52,274 nt of DNA from Acidobacteriota bacterium (GCA_027064125.1 JAMOQF010000083.1:1-52274), one strand, 5' to 3'. Counted from the first letter of the stretch, positions 9,159 through 20,962 are shown. Program-made: numbers and translations. Notes: generated by a model from the letters alone, not told the origin.

Positions 9159-10166
9159 ATGACGAAAAAAATAGCAATACTTGGAGCAGGGGGATGGGGT
9201 ACTGCCCTTGCTACAGTTCTTGCCTATAATTCACTGGATGTTAAAATCTGGTCCCATAGTGAAATTGAAGTGGAAAATTTTGAAAAGTTCAGGGAGAATC
9301 GAAGATTTTTAAAGGGTGTCAAATTGCCAGAGACCCTTTCTTTTTCTGTGGATTTAGAAGATGTTTTAAAAGGAAGAGATTTTATAGTTCTTGCAAATCC
9401 TTCCCAATTCCAGAGGTCTGTTCTTGAGAGGGCGAAAAAATTTATTGATCCCAGCTCTATACTCGTAAATGTAGCAAAGGGGATTGAAAACAATACTCTT
9501 CTTAGAATGTCTGAAGTTATAAGGGAAGTATTACCTGAATGCGATAAGATAGCTACTCTTTCAGGTCCCAGTCACGCTGAAGAAGTGGCCCGAAAAATCC
9601 CCACCGTGGTGGTTGTCGCTTCACAAAATAGTTCCATTCTTCCTGAAATTCAAAGAATATTTATGAATAGATATTTTAGAGTTTATACAAATGACGATAT
9701 TGTTGGCGTTGAACTTGGAGGATCGTTGAAAAATATTATTGCACTTGCTGCTGGAATTTGTGATGGCCTTGGTTTTGGTGATAACACAAAGGGGGCACTC
9801 CTTACCAGGGGACTTGCTGAAATAACAAGATTGGGGATGAAATTGGGTGCCAGGAAAGAAACCTTTTCGGGAATTTCAGGTATGGGGGATTTGATAACTA
9901 CCTGTATGAGCAGGCATTCAAGGAATAGATATGTGGGAGAACAGATTGGTAAAGGCAGGAAGTTAAAAGAGATAATAGATGAAATGGTGATGGTTGTTGA
10001 AGGTGTTAAAACCACCAGATCTGCTTATGACCTTGGGAAACAGGTTGATGTTGAACTTCCAATAACCGTTGAAGTGTTTAATGTGTTGTTTGAAGATAAA
10101 AATCCATTAACAGCAGTTGAGGATTTAATGTTAAGGGATCCGAAACCTGAATTTTATTGGTTGTAA
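9159..10166 (+). CDS. gpsA: glycerol-3-phosphate dehydrogenase [NAD(P)+]
   Basis: Reduces dihydroxyacetone phosphate to sn-glycerol 3-phosphate, the backbone for membrane phospholipids. The 335-aa length is typical. The N-terminal Rossmann motif GAGGWGTALA, the substrate segment GPSHAEEV and the C-terminal helical domain (NTKGALLTRGLAEI, FSGISGMGDL) are all intact. Only 9 bases separate it from trxC and 3 from the sigma factor gene. Confidence 0.96.
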   Translation: MTKKIAILGAGGWGTALATVLAYNSLDVKIWSHSEIEVENFEKFRENRRFLKGVKLPETLSFSVDLEDVLKGRDFIVLANPSQFQRSVLERAKKFIDPSSILVNVAKGIENNTLLRMSEVIREVLPECDKIATLSGPSHAEEVARKIPTVVVVASQNSSILPEIQRIFMNRYFRVYTNDDIVGVELGGSLKNIIALAAGICDGLGFGDNTKGALLTRGLAEITRLGMKLGARKETFSGISGMGDLITTCMSRHSRNRYVGEQIGKGRKLKEIIDEMVMVVEGVKTTRSAYDLGKQVDVELPITVEVFNVLFEDKNPLTAVEDLMLRDPKPEFYWL

Positions 10167-10169
10167 TAA

Positions 10170-10763
10170 ATGAGAAGTGAAGAGATTGCAACCTCTATTT
10201 ATGAAAGGAAGGAACTCTATCTTAGGGTTATAGGTGTTTCCTTTTCTAAAATAAGTAGAGAAGAGAAGGAGGAATTATTTCAAGAGGCCATGATTCGCTT
10301 TTTGAAGGTTAAAATTGATTTTAAAAGTGAAAGGGATGGCTTAAATTATTTCAGAAGAATTTTTATGAATATGATTGTAAATGAAACAAGAGAGAGGATG
10401 AAAAGGAAATTTATATACTTAAAAAATAGGGACAGTAAAGAGAATGACGAACCCATTTATGAACTTTTTAGATCAAATGAAACTCCTGAAGTAGTTTTTG
10501 AGAGGAATAAAAAAAATAATCTGGAAATAAAATTAAAAAATCAGGTGATGGAAATTTTAAATTCAATGCCACATCTTGAAAGGGAATTGATAAAGAACTA
10601 TTTTTTAGGAGATGGCAAAGTTACTATTGATGATATAGCAGAAAAATTTGATATTTCCCGGAGCATGGCTTATAGAAGACTTCAGAAAGGATTAAAAGAG
10701 ATAAGGGAAAAGGTGGTTTTGCCATATCTTTTTTTTCTAATTTTTTTTAGAGGATTGTTTTAA
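10170..10763 (+). CDS. sigma-70 family (ECF-like) RNA polymerase sigma factor
   Basis: 197 aa. Residues ~25-75 look like region 2 (EEKEELFQEAMIRFLK; LNYFRRIFMNMIVNETRER), and ~125-180 like region 4 with a helix-turn-helix (TIDDIAEKFDISRSMAYRRLQKGLKEI). The two are joined by a variable linker, as in extracytoplasmic-function sigma factors. The last ~15 residues are strongly hydrophobic (LPYLFFLIFF), which is unusual and could form a membrane contact. The next gene overlaps by one base and encodes its probable anti-sigma factor. The target regulon is unknown. Confidence 0.8.
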   Translation: MRSEEIATSIYERKELYLRVIGVSFSKISREEKEELFQEAMIRFLKVKIDFKSERDGLNYFRRIFMNMIVNETRERMKRKFIYLKNRDSKENDEPIYELFRSNETPEVVFERNKKNNLEIKLKNQVMEILNSMPHLERELIKNYFLGDGKVTIDDIAEKFDISRSMAYRRLQKGLKEIREKVVLPYLFFLIFFRGLF

Positions 10764-11446
10764 TGCATATTGATGAAGTAAGGTTGGCAAAATTCATAAA
10801 TGGAGATGTAAACGAAGAAGAGTTTGAATTTATTCTGAACCATCTTGAGGAGTGTAAAGATTGTAGAAAAAAATATCAAGAACTTTTGGCTTTAAAAGCC
10901 ATTTCCTGGAAGGATAAAGAGGATATTAAATTTGTAAAGTGGAAACGGTTTTATCTTATAGCTGCTTCAGTTGTGATTTTTTTGACAGTGACACTTTTTT
11001 TGTCTTCAATTATTTTGAAAAATAAGTGGGGGAATAATTTTTTACTCTATATTGAAAAAAATTATTATCCATATGAGAAGAGTGGAGTGAGGGGAGAGGA
11101 TGATGATAATTTTAGGGATATTATGAATTTCTATGCTGAAGGAAAATTCGACATATTTGTTTCTAAAATGGAAAGGTATTTAAAGAAAAAGTTTGATGTT
11201 AGAGGTGCTTTTTATCTTGGCGTTGTTTACTATGTTAGAGGGAAATATGATTGTGCCGAGAAGTACCTGAAACTTGCTACAGAAAATTATTCTGTAAAAT
11301 TTTATCCTGAAAGATTCTGGTATCTTGCCAATACTTATATAAAAGAAAAGAAGTTTAAAGAAGCAGTTTCAATTTTAAAGGATTTATCTTCTTTTGAAAA
11401 TCCTTACAGAGAACGTGCGCAAAGATTGCTTAAATCCGTTGAATAA
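10763..11446 (+). CDS. membrane anti-sigma factor with zinc-binding motif and extracytoplasmic TPR-like domain
   Basis: 227 aa starting in TAATG overlap with the sigma gene. Residues 27-34 carry His-x3-Cys-x2-Cys (HLEECKDC), the zinc-dependent anti-sigma signature. A membrane helix spans about 64-85, and the outer part (residues ~120-225) shows TPR-like helix pairs (FYLGVVYYVRGKYDCAEKYLK; FWYLANTYIKEKKFKEAVSIL). I infer that it holds the upstream sigma factor at the membrane and senses an envelope signal through the TPR part. Confidence 0.7.
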   Translation: MHIDEVRLAKFINGDVNEEEFEFILNHLEECKDCRKKYQELLALKAISWKDKEDIKFVKWKRFYLIAASVVIFLTVTLFLSSIILKNKWGNNFLLYIEKNYYPYEKSGVRGEDDDNFRDIMNFYAEGKFDIFVSKMERYLKKKFDVRGAFYLGVVYYVRGKYDCAEKYLKLATENYSVKFYPERFWYLANTYIKEKKFKEAVSILKDLSSFENPYRERAQRLLKSVE

Positions 11447-11494
11447 ATTGAGTTTAACTGATAAACTAAATTGTAAATTTTTGTGGAGGGGAAA

Positions 11495-13453
11495 ATGTCC
11501 GTTCTTGATAGGATAAATTATCCTGAAGATTTAAGAAAATTAAGTATTAAAGAGTTGAATCAACTTGCAGGGGAAATAAGGGAAATGATGATCTCTGTTG
11601 TATCCGATAAGGGAGGTCACCTTGCCTCAAATCTTGGGGTGGTGGAACTTACAATAGCTTTGCACTATGTATTTAATGCCCCTACAGATAAGATTTTATT
11701 TGATGTATCACATCAATGTTATACCCACAAAATTCTTACAGGCAGAAAAAAATTATTTCCCACCCTTAGAACCTATGGAGGAATAAGTGGTTTTACAAAA
11801 ATAGATGAAAGTGAATATGATGCCTTTGATGCGGGACATGCAAACACTGCAATAAGTGCTTCTCTGGGATTTGCAGTGGGAAGAGATCTTAAGGGAGAAG
11901 ATTATAATGTGATAGCAGTGGTTGGGGATGGAGCATTAACCGGTGGTATGGCTTTTGAAGGATTAAACAATGCCGGTTATTTAAAGAAAAAATTGATAAT
12001 AGTTTTAAATGAAAATGAAATGTCCATATCACCAAATGTAGGTGCCTTCTCTGGATATCTAAAGAGAATTATAGAGGCTCAGTCCTATGTAAATTTAGCC
12101 AAGGATGTGGAAGGAATTTTGAAATCCATACCCGGTGTTGGAGAGAAAATTTTTAATAAAACAAGACAACTTGTAAATGCCTTTAAAGAAGTTGTTGTTC
12201 CGGGAAAGGTCTTTGAGGAACTTGGCTTTCGCTATTTTGGGAGAATAGATGGGCACAATATAAAATCCCTAATTGATACCTTTAATGAGGTAAAGAAAGA
12301 AAATGGTCCAGTTATAGTCCATGTTTTAACAAAAAAGGGAAAGGGATATAAACCTGCTGAAATGGAGCCTGACAGGTGGCACGGTACTTCTTCTTTTGAA
12401 ATTTCCACTGGAAAATCTCTAAAAAAATCTAAACTCCCAACTTATACCAAGGTTTTTTCAAAGACACTTGTAAAATTAGCCAAAAAGGATGATAAAATTG
12501 TGGCTATTACGGCTTCCATGCTTGACGGTACAGGTTTGAGCGAATTTAACAGGGAGTTTCCAGATAGGTGTTTTGATGTGGGTATTGCTGAACAACATGC
12601 CGTTACCTTTGCTGCTGGACTTGCAAGGAGTGGTTTTAAACCCGTTGTGGCAATATATTCCACATTTTTACAGAGGGCTTATGATCAGATTTTTCACGAT
12701 GTCTGTTTAATGAATTTACCGGTTGTCTTTTGTCTTGATAGGGCTGGTATTGTGGGAGATGATGGTCCCACCCACCATGGATTATATGATTTGACTTATT
12801 TGAGGGCGCTTCCCAACATGACGGTTATGGCCCCTTCAGATGATCTGGAGTTGGAACAGATGTTATATACTGCTCTCAGGATGGAATCCCCTGTTGCAAT
12901 AAGATATCCACGGGGGCAGGTTGAGGTGGCAAATAGATTGAGTGGGGAAAGTGTAAGTGAAATTCCAGTTGGTAGAGCGAAACTTGTTAAGGAGGGCAAG
13001 GACAATGTGGTGATAGTTGCCATTGGAAATATGGTTTATCCATCTGTGAGAGCCGCAAAAATACTTGAAAAAAAGGGAATTTCAGCAACTGTTGTCAATG
13101 CAAGATTTGTTAAGCCCATAGATAGAGAAATTTTGAATTTAGTTTTGCCTTATAAGTATTTAATTACAGTTGAGGAAAATACGCTCTGTGGTGGGTTTGG
13201 AAGTGCAGTTATGGAACTTATTTCAGATGAGAAAATAAAGGTTAAGGGTGTTTTGAGAATTGGCATACCTGATGCAATTGTTCCGCATGGATCTCAGGAA
13301 ATTTTAAGGGGAATTTATAAGTTGGATGCAGTGGGAATTAGCAACCAGACTTTGAAGTTTTTAGAGGATGTAGGATGGGAAAGAGGGAAAGAATCGACAA
13401 ACTACTTCTTGAAAGAGGATTTTCACCAACAAGAGAAAAGGCGAAAGGATTAA
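11495..13453 (+). CDS. dxs: 1-deoxy-D-xylulose-5-phosphate synthase
   Basis: Thiamine diphosphate enzyme condensing pyruvate and glyceraldehyde 3-phosphate, the first step of the MEP isoprenoid pathway. I start at ATG 11495 behind GGAGGGG (11484-11490); the track's GTG overlaps this ribosome site. The ThDP-binding GDGALTGGMAFEGLN, the transketolase segment EQHAVTFAAGLA and the C-terminal domain are complete. Family proteins normally end soon after FLEDVG; here ~25 more polar residues are encoded in a 79-base overlap with tlyA, giving 652 aa. Confidence 0.95.
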   Translation: MSVLDRINYPEDLRKLSIKELNQLAGEIREMMISVVSDKGGHLASNLGVVELTIALHYVFNAPTDKILFDVSHQCYTHKILTGRKKLFPTLRTYGGISGFTKIDESEYDAFDAGHANTAISASLGFAVGRDLKGEDYNVIAVVGDGALTGGMAFEGLNNAGYLKKKLIIVLNENEMSISPNVGAFSGYLKRIIEAQSYVNLAKDVEGILKSIPGVGEKIFNKTRQLVNAFKEVVVPGKVFEELGFRYFGRIDGHNIKSLIDTFNEVKKENGPVIVHVLTKKGKGYKPAEMEPDRWHGTSSFEISTGKSLKKSKLPTYTKVFSKTLVKLAKKDDKIVAITASMLDGTGLSEFNREFPDRCFDVGIAEQHAVTFAAGLARSGFKPVVAIYSTFLQRAYDQIFHDVCLMNLPVVFCLDRAGIVGDDGPTHHGLYDLTYLRALPNMTVMAPSDDLELEQMLYTALRMESPVAIRYPRGQVEVANRLSGESVSEIPVGRAKLVKEGKDNVVIVAIGNMVYPSVRAAKILEKKGISATVVNARFVKPIDREILNLVLPYKYLITVEENTLCGGFGSAVMELISDEKIKVKGVLRIGIPDAIVPHGSQEILRGIYKLDAVGISNQTLKFLEDVGWERGKESTNYFLKEDFHQQEKRRKD

Positions 13454-14133
13454 TCCTTTCCGGGGTTGTTTTTGTTGATGGTGTTCGTGTGGATAAGGCG
13501 GGTGCTCTTATTCCCATCGATTCAAAAATTGAAATAAAAAGCAAGAGTTTACCTTATGTTAGTAAGGGTGGATTGAAACTTGAAGAGGCCCTTTTAAGAT
13601 TTTCTGTAAATCCAAAAAATTATGTATGTCTTGATATTGGGGCATCTACCGGTGGATTTACAGATTGTCTTTTAAAGAATGGTGCCGGTAGGGTTTTTGC
13701 TGTTGACACGGGTAAGGGTCAACTTGATTATTCTCTCATTAGTGATGAAAGAGTGGTTTACTTTGAAAATTACAATGCAAGATATATAAGTTCAAAGGAT
13801 TTTCCGGAAGATGTGAAGTTTGACCTGGTGGTAATTGATGTTTCCTTTATTTCACAAAAGTTAATTTTAAAGCCTTTGGTACCTTTTTTAAGAGAGAAGG
13901 GAAAGGAGAGAACAGAGATTATATCACTGATTAAGCCTCAATTTGAAGCAGGTAGGAGGTTTGTGGGAAAGGGTGGAATTGTAAGGGATGAGGGTGTGGT
14001 AAAACAGGTTGAAAGTGAAATAATTGAGTTTGCAGAGGAAAATGGATTTAAATTTATTTCAAGTTTTTACTACAATAAAGAGGTTAAGAGAAAAAACACA
14101 GAGATTCTATCCTATTTTAAATTTGTGAGGTAA
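13375..14133 (+). CDS. tlyA: TlyA-family rRNA 2'-O-methyltransferase
   Basis: 252 aa. The N-terminal S4 RNA-binding domain (RIDKLLLERGFSPTREKAK..SGVVFVDG) is followed by an FtsJ-like SAM methyltransferase domain with CLDIGASTGGFTDCLL. TlyA proteins 2'-O-methylate cytidines of 16S and/or 23S rRNA; some members are called hemolysins for historical reasons. The S4 domain begins right at the ATG, so this start, and hence the 79-base overlap with dxs in another frame, is well supported. nadK starts 1 base after its stop. Confidence 0.9.
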   Translation: MGKRERIDKLLLERGFSPTREKAKGLILSGVVFVDGVRVDKAGALIPIDSKIEIKSKSLPYVSKGGLKLEEALLRFSVNPKNYVCLDIGASTGGFTDCLLKNGAGRVFAVDTGKGQLDYSLISDERVVYFENYNARYISSKDFPEDVKFDLVVIDVSFISQKLILKPLVPFLREKGKERTEIISLIKPQFEAGRRFVGKGGIVRDEGVVKQVESEIIEFAEENGFKFISSFYYNKEVKRKNTEILSYFKFVR

Positions 14134-14134
14134 T

Positions 14135-14992
14135 ATGTTTGAAATAGTTGGAATTTATACAAAACCATTGAAGAAAAGATCCCCTGAAAAAATTTTTGAG
14201 TTATTGAGGTTTCTTGAGAAAAGAAGGGTAAAGTACTTTATAGATGAGCAGACATCCAGGAGTATAAAAAGTAAAAAAAATCTTGTTAAAGGAGAAGAAA
14301 TTCCTTCCCTTGTTGAACTGATAATTGTGCTTGGTGGAGATGGGACGATGCTTTCTGTTGCAAGAAAAGTTGGTAATAGAGATACTCCTGTAATAGGCAT
14401 AAATTTTGGGTATCTTGGTTTCTTGACCCAGATTAAACTTGAGAGAATGACAGAGGAATTGAAACGGGTGTTTGATGGTAATTTCAGATATGAAAATAGG
14501 ATGAGGCTTGAAGCGGAGGTACTTAAATCTGATGGAGAGATAAAAAGATTCACTGCTTTAAATGATGTTGTCATTAATAAAGGTACCCTTGCAAGGATTA
14601 TAGATTTTGAAACCTATGTGGATGGGGGCTTTTTAAGTTATTTCAGAGCAGATGGACTTATAATTTCAACGCCTACAGGTTCCACTGCGTATAACTTATC
14701 TTCCGGGGGACCAATAATTGTACCTGAGCATAAAAGTTTTATTTTAACTCCAATATGTCCCCACACTTTGACCAATAGACCTGTGGTCCTTTCTCCCAAT
14801 TCTTCAATAGAAGTGTTTCTTAAAAATGGTGAAAATGTGATGTTAACTGTGGATGGACAGGTTGGGGTTGCACTTTCAAGTGGTGATAAGATTAGGGTAA
14901 AGAAATCTCCCTATCCTTTAATTCTTGTGGTGCCCAATGATTTAAATTTTTTTGATGTTTTGAGAGAGAAACTGAAGTGGGGAGAGAGGTGA
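14135..14992 (+). CDS. nadK: NAD kinase
   Basis: Phosphorylates NAD+ to NADP+ in the cytoplasm. The 285-aa protein shows the catalytic LGGDGTML motif, GINFGYLGFL, the NE/D-type NDVVINKG segment and STPTGSTAYNLSSGGPI, all in family order. It follows tlyA by one base, an arrangement common in bacteria. It ends the co-oriented block before the tRNA promoter; no terminator hairpin is evident in the short gap. Confidence 0.95.
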   Translation: MFEIVGIYTKPLKKRSPEKIFELLRFLEKRRVKYFIDEQTSRSIKSKKNLVKGEEIPSLVELIIVLGGDGTMLSVARKVGNRDTPVIGINFGYLGFLTQIKLERMTEELKRVFDGNFRYENRMRLEAEVLKSDGEIKRFTALNDVVINKGTLARIIDFETYVDGGFLSYFRADGLIISTPTGSTAYNLSSGGPIIVPEHKSFILTPICPHTLTNRPVVLSPNSSIEVFLKNGENVMLTVDGQVGVALSSGDKIRVKKSPYPLILVVPNDLNFFDVLREKLKWGER

Positions 14993-15003
14993 ATTTTTAA
15001 TGC

Positions 15004-15031
15004 TTGACAAAATTTTTAATCAATATATAAT
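15004..15031 (+). promoter_or_regulatory. strong sigma-70 promoter for tRNA-fMet
   Basis: Perfect TTGACA (15004-15009) and perfect TATAAT (15026-15031) with a 16-base spacer. The predicted start is near 15038, six bases before the tRNA. This is one of the strongest promoters in the window, as expected for the initiator tRNA. Confidence 0.93.
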
Positions 15032-15035
15032 CTAA

Positions 15036-17586
<2,551 letters not shown>

Positions 17587-17590
17587 TAAA

Positions 17591-18136
17591 ATGGTGGAAG
17601 AGAATTTAATTGAAAAATTAAAAAAGATAAAACTTGTTGTCCTGGATGTGGATGGTGTGCTCACAGATGGGTACATATCAATAAATTCTGATGGAAAAGA
17701 ATTTAAAAGGTTTTCAGTTTATGATGGACTTGCAATAAGGATTTGTCATGAATTTGGTATCCAATTCGCAATTATTTCGGGGAGGGTCAGTAAAATAACA
17801 CATCAGAGGGCGATGGAATTGGGGATAGATTTAATAAGGCAGGGAATAAAAGATAAGGGCGAAGAATTAAAAAAGGTGGTTGCACTACTGGGGGTCAATT
17901 TTGAAGAGGTTTTATATGTGGGAGATGACCTATATGATATTATTCCCATGAAAATTGCGGGGGTTTCGGCCACTGTGCAAAATGGGGTTAAAGAAGTTAA
18001 AGAGATTGCAAATATAATAAGTGAAAGAAAGGGAGGGGAAGGGGCCATAAGGGAAATTTTAGAAATGGTTTTAAAGGCTAAAGGGGTTTGGAGGGATGTG
18101 ATAAAAAAGTTTTCAAGTGAGAAAAATGTGGAATAG
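17591..18136 (+). CDS. kdsC: Kdo-8-phosphate phosphatase (YrbI-type HAD)
   Basis: Removes phosphate from Kdo 8-phosphate, the step after KdsA. 181 aa of the capless HAD subclass with motif I LVVLDVDGVLTDG, ISGRVS (motif II) and YVGDDLYDIIPM (motif IV). It sits 4 bases after kdsA, which supports this substrate over other HAD functions. The 3' end overlaps the potassium channel gene by 11 bases. Confidence 0.9.
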   Translation: MVEENLIEKLKKIKLVVLDVDGVLTDGYISINSDGKEFKRFSVYDGLAIRICHEFGIQFAIISGRVSKITHQRAMELGIDLIRQGIKDKGEELKKVVALLGVNFEEVLYVGDDLYDIIPMKIAGVSATVQNGVKEVKEIANIISERKGGEGAIREILEMVLKAKGVWRDVIKKFSSEKNVE

Positions 18137-19475
18137 CATTTTAAGACACTTTCAACTATACCCCACAAGAACCGTATCCATTAGTTTCCTTTTAGTTTCC
18201 CTTCTTGGTGGAGGGTTACTACATCTTCCGATGAGTGTTAATGGGAATCCAATCTCATTTTTGGATGCATGGTTTACTTCCACAAGTGCACTTTGCGTGA
18301 CAGGTTTAATCGTTGTTGATACCGGAACAAAATTTACCCTTTTTGGTCAGGTGATTATTTTGTTCTTAATAGAACTTGGTGGGCTTGGGATAATGACCTT
18401 TTCTGCGATTTTTTTTACACTTTCTGGAAGAAGGCTTTCCCTATCTGAAAGGATGATAGTTGAAGGAACATTTCTACCAGATGTGGGTGCTCAAATTTAC
18501 TCCTTTGTTAAAATAATTCTCTTTTCAACTCTAATAATAGAGACGGTGGGGGCATTTTTGATATATATTTTTTCGCCAGGTAAAGGTGTGTTTTATTCAA
18601 TTTTTCATTCCATTTCTGCCTTTTGTAATGCCGGATTTTCTTTAAATAGGGATAGCTTTTCAGGGTATGTGGGAAATATCGGCGTAAATTTAACAATTAT
18701 GTCTTTGATAGTGCTTGGAGGAATAGGTTTTTTTCTCTATTATGAATTTTATAGAAAGTTCTATTTGAAAGAGGTGAGGAAATTTTCTCTCCATACCAAA
18801 ATGGTAATTTCCTTTACTACATTTTTAATATTTTTTGGTGGAATTGTATTTTTCTTGCTTGAAAGTGGAAATTCTCTTAAGGGGCTTGATTTAAAATCAA
18901 AAATTTTGGCCTCTCTGTTTCAGAGTGTGACTTCTCGTACAACAGGTTTTAACACTGTGGATATTGGCATTCTTACACCAGGAACGTTGCTCTTTTTGAT
19001 ATTTTTAATGTTTGTGGGTGCGTCGCCAGGTTCAACGGGAGGTGGAATAAAGACTACGACTCTGGGCGTTTTATATGCCATGGCAAAGAGTAAATTAAAG
19101 GGGAGGGAGGAGGTTGATCTATTTAAAACCACAATAAAAAGAAGATCAATTGCGAGGGCATTTTCTGTTATAACGATTTCAAGTTTAATAGTTTTTTTCA
19201 GTGTTTTTTTTATTCTCGTTGTAGAGTTTGGCTTTACTCCCTATAGAGATATCCACCATCATTTTATTGAAATCCTTTTTGAGGTTGTTTCGGCATTTGG
19301 AACTGTTGGACTTTCCACAGGGATAACTTCTACACTTCATCCCCTTTCCAGACTTATACTCATTATGGTTATGTTAACTGGAAGAGTTGGTCCCCTTACA
19401 ATAGCCCATGCTGTTGGAAGTAGGTATAGGAGAGGTAAATTTAGATATGCTGAAGAAAGTGTAATGATAGGTTAA
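18126..19475 (+). CDS. TrkH/KtrB-type potassium uptake subunit
   Basis: A polytopic membrane protein of the K+ channel-like transporter superfamily. Its four pore loops each carry the selectivity glycine: CVTGL, NAGFSLN, TTGFNT and GTVGLSTG. About 450 aa fits KtrB better than the longer TrkH. Start choice is between GTG 18117 and ATG 18126; neither has a good ribosome site and both overlap kdsC. The usual RCK partner (TrkA/KtrA) is not in the window. Confidence 0.9.
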   Translation: MWNSILRHFQLYPTRTVSISFLLVSLLGGGLLHLPMSVNGNPISFLDAWFTSTSALCVTGLIVVDTGTKFTLFGQVIILFLIELGGLGIMTFSAIFFTLSGRRLSLSERMIVEGTFLPDVGAQIYSFVKIILFSTLIIETVGAFLIYIFSPGKGVFYSIFHSISAFCNAGFSLNRDSFSGYVGNIGVNLTIMSLIVLGGIGFFLYYEFYRKFYLKEVRKFSLHTKMVISFTTFLIFFGGIVFFLLESGNSLKGLDLKSKILASLFQSVTSRTTGFNTVDIGILTPGTLLFLIFLMFVGASPGSTGGGIKTTTLGVLYAMAKSKLKGREEVDLFKTTIKRRSIARAFSVITISSLIVFFSVFFILVVEFGFTPYRDIHHHFIEILFEVVSAFGTVGLSTGITSTLHPLSRLILIMVMLTGRVGPLTIAHAVGSRYRRGKFRYAEESVMIG

Positions 19476-19516
19476 AATAGTGATATAATAATCTTTAACC
19501 TTTAGAGGTCAGAAAA

Positions 19517-20962
19517 ATGGATGAGGATAAATATGTAAAACCTACCCTTGATTATACGGAACTAACAACAAGTTTGACTTCGAGTGTGGATTTTCCCCTT
19601 GCAAAGGTTTTAAGGGATTGGATAGATCAGATAACTAAGGATAAAAAAACCGATTTTTTATTTGAACTTGAGATGTGGGTAAATGGATTTGAGAGATTTT
19701 TTAAAATACAGAATTTACCCCTCTCTGATTATGAAAGACAAAACATATTGAGTAAGGATTTTTCAGGTGAACTTAAATTGGCTGGAGATGTTACCGCAAG
19801 AATGAGCCAGTTGTGTATAGAGTTGATTTCAAGGGAGAAACAGAACCTTTTAAATTTTGAAAGATATATTGAAAATGAGTTTAAGAATACAACTTTTCCC
19901 GATTATTTTCTCGAAAAGATACTTGAGGAACCCTCACCTGAAGACAGCATTACAATTCTTCTCGATTCTCTTTCTGATATGAGGGTGGTAATCAATGAGT
20001 TGTGCAGAAAGGAAAATATTTCCTATCAGGTTTTTACAAGTATTGGACATATAATAACCAGGGAGATAAAAAGGTGTAAGTATATTGACCTCTTGATAAC
20101 ATATAAATATAAGCCCCATTATGACAGGATCCAGAATAAAAAATTAAGTGCAATTGTAAAGGGTATAAAAGATGATGGTTTGAAACAAAGTGTAGCTAAG
20201 GCATTTCTTGAATTATTCAGGATGCTAAACTATTTAAAATATGTTGAAATTGCCTTAAAACTTGATAGGCCACTTAAGAATAGTTTGATGATTTTTTCTC
20301 TTATAAAGTCTGATCTCTTGATCTTAATGGATTATCTTGAGAGCAAGATCGTAAAGAATGACAAATATAGTGAACATATTAGAGAAAGTTTTGATGGTAC
20401 AATTTATGCAATGAGTATGGAACTCAAGAAGGTTTTCAATCATGAACTTGTGGGGGTTATTTATATGAAGCAGCCCCAGACAATTTATGCCAAGGTGGAA
20501 AATAGTCACGGACTTATAAGGGATTCTATTCAAAATTCAATAGTTCAAATAGCCCAAATTTTTGACAAAAATTTTGATGGGATTGAAATTTTTCAAAATC
20601 TTTCAAATAGATTGAAGGAATCTCTCAAGTTAAGAGAAGATTTAAAGTCATTAATCGCATTTATTAAAGAGTTCCAGAAGGATGTGGATAAAAAAGATGT
20701 TACTACACTTATAGAAAGGCTTGCTGAATTCAGGGATATCTCTCTTAAGTATTTAATGTATAGGGATTGGGATGATTTTGAAAGATTTATGGAAGAGGTG
20801 ATAATAACTTCAGGGTCATCCAGTTTAAAGGATGTACTCCACAGATTTGAAGTATACCTTGAGGCTCTGCTTGGTGAAGTTAATAAGAGGGCTGTTTTAC
20901 AAAATTATAAAGAAGAGAAATCCCCGGATGAAGGGGTTGATCTCCTTGATACTCAAGGATAA
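19517..20962 (+). CDS. hypothetical 481-aa helical protein
   Basis: I do not recognise this family. The protein appears cytoplasmic: no signal peptide, no membrane helix, mostly charged and leucine-rich amphipathic helices, with a few Cys not in metal-binding pairs. Sequence between 90 and 460 looks like an extended all-alpha fold. AGAGG (19504-19508) supports the ATG, and a TATAAT at 19484-19489 may be its -10. A hairpin (TCCTTGA-TAC-TCAAGGA, 20943-20959) spans the stop codon, without a T-run. It lies between the K+ channel and the chaperone block; its role is open. Confidence 0.75.
   Translation: MDEDKYVKPTLDYTELTTSLTSSVDFPLAKVLRDWIDQITKDKKTDFLFELEMWVNGFERFFKIQNLPLSDYERQNILSKDFSGELKLAGDVTARMSQLCIELISREKQNLLNFERYIENEFKNTTFPDYFLEKILEEPSPEDSITILLDSLSDMRVVINELCRKENISYQVFTSIGHIITREIKRCKYIDLLITYKYKPHYDRIQNKKLSAIVKGIKDDGLKQSVAKAFLELFRMLNYLKYVEIALKLDRPLKNSLMIFSLIKSDLLILMDYLESKIVKNDKYSEHIRESFDGTIYAMSMELKKVFNHELVGVIYMKQPQTIYAKVENSHGLIRDSIQNSIVQIAQIFDKNFDGIEIFQNLSNRLKESLKLREDLKSLIAFIKEFQKDVDKKDVTTLIERLAEFRDISLKYLMYRDWDDFERFMEEVIITSGSSSLKDVLHRFEVYLEALLGEVNKRAVLQNYKEEKSPDEGVDLLDTQG

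Noticed and set aside
20943-20959. Terminator at the end of the 481-aa gene
   Set aside because: The hairpin is good but no T-run follows.
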